From: JAFGOY01 sp034430335
GTDB taxonomy: Bacteria > Chloroflexota > Anaerolineae > Aggregatilineales > UBA3940
Assembly: GCA_034430335.1 (NCBI GenBank)
Contig: DAOUES010000388.1
Span: 1-18,503, forward strand
Reading direction: 5' to 3'
DNA length: 18,503 bases
Below are positions 16,201 through 18,503 of this stretch, piece after piece. The notes beneath the pieces were generated by a model. It had not been told where the DNA came from, did not search any database, and saw only the letters and a list, made by a program, of their open reading frames with translations. Position 1 is the stretch's first letter. Every line of letters begins with the position of its first letter. Made by a program: the position numbers and the translations under genes.

Positions 16201-17335
16201 GCGGTTCGACTTCTTCCTGCTGTGTCAATTCCGCCGCCGACCGCAGGAGATAGCTCTCAATCGTCTCTTCACCGGTGCGGTTCTCGATGTAATCCGCCAG
16301 GTCGAGATATACCGGGCAGGAACTGGGAAGCTTGAATCCATCCTGTCCCCACTCGGAAGGTTCTTTCTCCAGCAGTAAGCGGGCATATTCCAGGACGAGA
16401 TGCCGTAGAAGCGTCGTTTTACCGGCCCCACTTTCGCCGAGGATCAGCAGTCGATCCTGCTTCGCCAGGACTTCACTCACCAGATCGCCTTCGTGAGCTT
16501 CCAGTTCCCGGCAGCCAAGTGGATCGTGGAAGATGTGAAATTCCGGGTCGTCATATCCGGCAACCTGGTAGCGAATATAATGGGCCGGTTGATCGTAGTC
16601 TGAGAGGGCAACCAGACGCAGCGGGATGTAGACATCACTCAAGGGGACGGTGGTATGGACGCTGCGTGTATATCCTCGCGCGTCGATCTGGCCGATCTGC
16701 TCGGCGCAGGCATTCAGATAAGCCAACAAGGTGGCGCTGTCAAAGCGCCTGTCGATAGGAATTGGAACCACCGGCTCATGAGGATATACTGGCCGCGCAT
16801 CTTCGGCAGCCATATCCTCGACCATGTTCAACAGGTCATCTGAAGTGAAGATATCCTGGAAAGTGAGTTTTTCCTCGATGAGACATTGAACGACGATGCT
16901 CAAAAATGTCTGCATCGGGAGGATCCACTCACTCCACGAGCGGGGCAGGTATCGCCCTGTTTCGATGGTGACGACGTTCTGGATTTCTGGATACTGGTCC
17001 CAGAGAACATCCGCTGCTTCCTGGGACTGGAAAAGATAGGCCCGCCATAGATTCTCGGCGAATGGCCGCCGTTCTAATCCGGCGTATTTGAGCAGTTCGG
17101 CAAACAGTTCAAGCCATTTCTCGTGGGCTTCGGCGTATTTGCTGAATTCATCCTGGGCACGATCAATTGCCATCCGAAGCACGTCAGGGTCGACAACATC
17201 CTGCAGCCAGTGTTCAAGGATGATGTACACAGCCGAATCGGTCGCTTCGCCATAATCCAGCGAGCGATCAATCAGCATATTAAGCAGGCGGATACCCGCT
17301 TCGACAAGAGTCGCGGTGATCAGCGGGAAAACCAT
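13262..17335 (-). CDS. NACHT NTPase with C-terminal HEAT repeats
   Basis: A 1357-residue STAND-type NTPase. Residues 1-220 are a mostly helical N-terminal region that matches no effector domain I recognise; a short hydrophobic start (MVFPLITATLVEAGIRLLNM) could touch membrane. A VPLSDVYIPL segment (230-239) precedes the NACHT domain. Walker A is GESGAGKTT (300-308) and Walker B ILLDGLDQ (391-398), with Gln where many NACHTs have Glu. IVVTSR (426-431) and YQGLQEYFAARYL (636-648) are typical NACHT/winged-helix landmarks. From about 830 to 1310 there are HEAT-type helical pairs (for example VRTAAIRALG, VRGAVASALRHI, VRAAALRSMANV), likely the sensor or autoinhibitory surface. ATG 17335 is preceded by GGAAAG about 10 bases away. 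The 3' end overlaps the plus-strand 12800 gene by 33 bases. Confidence 0.92.
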   Translation of the reverse strand: MVFPLITATLVEAGIRLLNMLIDRSLDYGEATDSAVYIILEHWLQDVVDPDVLRMAIDRAQDEFSKYAEAHEKWLELFAELLKYAGLERRPFAENLWRAYLFQSQEAADVLWDQYPEIQNVVTIETGRYLPRSWSEWILPMQTFLSIVVQCLIEEKLTFQDIFTSDDLLNMVEDMAAEDARPVYPHEPVVPIPIDRRFDSATLLAYLNACAEQIGQIDARGYTRSVHTTVPLSDVYIPLRLVALSDYDQPAHYIRYQVAGYDDPEFHIFHDPLGCRELEAHEGDLVSEVLAKQDRLLILGESGAGKTTLLRHLVLEYARLLLEKEPSEWGQDGFKLPSSCPVYLDLADYIENRTGEETIESYLLRSAAELTQQEEVEPLLLTLLERGQCLILLDGLDQAATDEQRRMLVANIAQAASDWHGNGNRIVVTSRLQGYGASPLPREFVGYLIRPLDRSQVGAFLLRWKLTLDIRQRPTMDRDKALRRAQPDMLALSRQIVTNPRLSGLANTPLLLRMLVGVFKPGMVISPQRVAIYHQVAEALIREWRLPQVPDQQPAVLEQEAIPLLGELAYWLQSSRPTGLLSEIELRGILGRIWGRLHPDLTPLEVDRAIGSFLGILRVRSGVFIELGPEQYGFIYQGLQEYFAARYLVASYRRAAKRIRENLHDPRWDEVIMLAVGFVSMNSPDDASELVETAVMAHGEQAGQFGHASSPFEALLKRDLFFAARLLGSGVEIRPDIVKYVIEKLTELWIYGERDSLGRFSAIYDMARRHLINLEGTSATWLAVQSVFENLSAPSEYSQAFAVDSLTFWPSHLDEAQKAVVALGYQQPLLVRRALANALSRMGALSKEAYVYLLMLTADTDEKVATSSKEALACIPPVPTETLNMWIEFLHSDDPVRRRVSLRRLKQIGSLPRTVINELLQLLNDPEPTICQRAVETLAGISNLPDDALTVICRTIADGDPSFRAMAISAFARPIELPSLVVSQLILWSDDPDGRVRTAAIRALGACTNNTPDIVDALIERLDDPSDSIRASVIDPIVRKGKDDPQALHMLSHVATDTISLVRGAVASALRHIPEPNTELREVLYILLSDREVSVREATLDTIASLQDPGPEIVDYLNSLVVMPDHTITRGAVRALASLRNLPDVALISLIQSLQTYGDILGKDIVNCLKAHTPLSSEVVNYVMDLAVMKDVGSGQLKASSVKVRVLALEILGHALEDAPAIQRILLDAAHQAENVEVRAAALRSMANVRELSATMIDTLRSALRSGPLDVRCAAGIALGFIVRHIPDPPLTGKELLEVARDLSDVLSRLPLRAAWDEDSRKQNEIHRALGWIVARARPTVPRLGARSEDARRYLDQ

Positions 17336-17361
17336 TCAGCTTGTTCTTTCCACAATCCCAC

Positions 17362-17375
17362 GGGAAACTATTCCC
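17362..17375. promoter_or_regulatory. Possible operator upstream of NACHT-HEAT
   Basis: GGGAA-N4-TTCCC, a perfect 5-bp inverted repeat, lies 26-40 bases before the NACHT-HEAT start codon, in the leader or promoter of that gene. It resembles a dimer-binding site in shape only; no regulator is assigned, and short palindromes occur by chance. Confidence 0.25.
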
Positions 17376-17415
17376 CGCTTACGTTCAATTGTCGATCAGC
17401 ACTTGCCCAAAGATG

Positions 17416-17511
17416 TACCAATACCTATTATTGTAGTACAGGAACAAAATTAACTATAATATAACTCTACCACAACTGTTTTCTAATAAATAATAAGCGA
17501 TAGGTACCAAT
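17416..17511. repeat. Paired TACCAAT/TACCTAT motifs in divergent promoter region
   Basis: TACCAAT occurs at 17416-17422 and again in direct orientation at 17505-17511. TACCTAT at 17422-17428 is repeated inverted at 17500-17506. The two composite sites are about 70 bases apart and bracket an AT-rich section holding a likely promoter. They may be operator halves for looping; chance is also possible in AT-rich sequence. Confidence 0.25.
17431..17460 (+). promoter_or_regulatory. Sigma-70-type promoter for the coiled-coil gene
   Basis: A perfect -10 TATAAT (17455-17460) follows a partial -35 TTGTAG (17431-17436) at 18-base spacing. The leader to GTG 17528 would be about 60 bases. The whole 192-base gap (17336-17527) is more AT-rich than the genes around it. 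Confidence 0.5.
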
Positions 17512-17527
17512 TATCAGGTTTGTTCTG

Positions 17528-18337
17528 GTGAATATTCTAATACTCTGGCCATACTTGCTAATCATCCCGGCCTTTTTTCTGGGTCTGCTCCTGGGTTGGT
17601 ACTTACGCCAAGCTTCTCGTAAACGCCGGGGAACTCCTCTTGAGGCCCGGATAACCGGCCAACAAACCGGAAACGCCGAAAAGCTTCGAAATCTGCGAAA
17701 TGCCGAAGCTGAAGTCGCTTCAATCGACGAGCGCTTGATCTCCATCAATCAAACGATCAACGCTTCCCGCCAGCAGCTTGAGCAGCTTGACAAAGAACAC
17801 CAACGGCTTCTGGTCACAATCGATGACCGGCGGGCTGAGATCGGCCAGACCCGCAGCAAACTCCATAGTTTTGAAAAGAACCTTGAATCGCAGCAAAATG
17901 AAATGCTTGCCAACATCGACGCCAGTGGGGAAGAATACGAAATGCTCCAACGGCTCGACAGTCGATACTCGTCCCGAATTGCGCATATGACCCAGAAAAT
18001 TCAATTACTGGACCGCGATTTACAAACACTGCGCCAATCTATCACTGCTAAAGAAGCAGAGATAGAGAAAGCCGGACAGCTTGCCAGACAACGTGATGCC
18101 GAACTGAAACGCCTGATCCGGCAGCACCAGCAACGTGAGACTGATCTTGATCGAACACGCCAGCAGTTGTCACAGCGTAATAGCGAACTCCGCAGGTTGC
18201 TGGACAGCCAGTCTCATGATGAACTTTATGAAGAACCTCATCCTGGTACAAATATTCCTGCTCACCGGCGAAAAGATGTCACACCACCAACTAAACCACA
18301 ACTGAATTCAGGGGACTCTCAATCTTCCAACTCTTGA
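17528..18337 (+). CDS. Membrane-anchored coiled-coil protein
   Basis: A 269-residue protein with one N-terminal membrane segment (ILIWPYLLII-like, about residues 3-24; apolar run ending GLLLGWYL) followed by basic residues. This gives an expected N-out/C-in single-pass anchor with the bulk in the cytoplasm. Residues about 50-230 are long heptad-patterned helices rich in Gln, Arg, Glu and Leu, with repeats such as RQQLEQLDKEH, QLLDRDLQTLRQS and RTRQQLSQRNSELRRLL; this indicates a long coiled coil. The last 35 residues are polar and proline-rich. No catalytic motif is seen and no family is recognised. GTG 17528 is the start because the anchor begins at once; only a weak AGG (17516-17518) precedes it. 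It is divergent from NACHT-HEAT and could be a membrane scaffold for that system, or unrelated. Confidence 0.72.
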   Translation: MNILILWPYLLIIPAFFLGLLLGWYLRQASRKRRGTPLEARITGQQTGNAEKLRNLRNAEAEVASIDERLISINQTINASRQQLEQLDKEHQRLLVTIDDRRAEIGQTRSKLHSFEKNLESQQNEMLANIDASGEEYEMLQRLDSRYSSRIAHMTQKIQLLDRDLQTLRQSITAKEAEIEKAGQLARQRDAELKRLIRQHQQRETDLDRTRQQLSQRNSELRRLLDSQSHDELYEEPHPGTNIPAHRRKDVTPPTKPQLNSGDSQSSNS

Positions 18338-18503
18338 TAAGCTCCCCGGCTGCCAAGAATCACGACATCGACTAACCCAAATCCTCACCCAGGATTAGAC
18401 AAAGGTTCCCGAATTGACTAAATCAGGGAAATCGAGGCTTTCTGGCTGCTGACTCGCCCCAAGCGTCGCAGCAGAATATTCTCGATCGTTCGGCCACAAC
18501 AAG
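18338..18503. other. Right-edge region: weak hairpin and possible gene end
   Basis: Downstream of the coiled-coil gene, AATCCT-N5-AGGATT (18380-18396) forms a 6-bp hairpin without a T-run on either strand, so it is at best a weak terminator. On the minus strand an open frame enters from the right edge and stops at 18418-18420, ending ...TIENILLRRLGRVSS and about 8 more residues. Its codon use fits the neighbours better than the other minus-strand frame that stays open (to about 18394). It may be the C-terminus of a convergent gene, but 28 codons are too few to be sure. Confidence 0.25.

Overview
The window looks like a chromosomal segment of a GC-moderate, non-proteobacterial environmental bacterium. 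My best guess is Chloroflexota (Anaerolineae-like), from the mix of NACHT NTPases, TPR-CHAT, an FGE-sulfatase fusion and a LURP-one-like protein. This is an impression from gene content, not a phylogenetic result. No rRNA, tRNA, insertion sequence or CRISPR array was seen. No gap between genes exceeds about 220 bases.

The left third (1-5131) is ordinary metabolism and maintenance. It holds the 5' part of an asparagine synthase (minus strand, cut by the window edge) and, divergent from it, an MFS transporter with an AAC(3)-family acyltransferase-like gene 24 bases behind it. An SbcD/Mre11-type nuclease subunit (minus) and a LURP-one/tubby-like protein (minus) follow. The last two are separated by a clear rho-independent terminator, which also argues against the longest reading of the nuclease start.

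The middle (5350-9878) is a tight three-gene plus-strand operon: an ECF-like sigma factor, a soluble protein with an H-x3-C-x2-C zinc-anti-sigma (ZAS) signature, and a 1008-residue TPR-CHAT protein with an intact His/Cys pair. The gene order suggests a sigma factor held by an anti-sigma protein and released by CHAT proteolysis. The set resembles the output module of type III-E CRISPR (Csx29/Csx30/CASP-sigma), but no CRISPR component is visible here.

The right half (9879-18337) holds two large minus-strand NACHT NTPases: one fused to an FGE-sulfatase-fold domain and one with a long HEAT-repeat tail. Between them lies a 164-residue plus-strand protein. It shares a Gly/Val-rich repeat with the N-terminus of the NACHT-FGE protein and ends in a hydrophobic, possibly membrane-active tail. 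A membrane-anchored coiled-coil gene diverges from the NACHT-HEAT gene. Together 5350-17335 reads as a conflict/defence island with sensor (FGE, HEAT, TPR), switch (two NACHT ATPases), protease (CHAT), transcription output (sigma/anti-sigma) and a candidate small effector. Its convergent gene pairs abut or overlap (0 bp at 9878/9879; 33 bp at 13262-13294), so there is no room for terminators between them.
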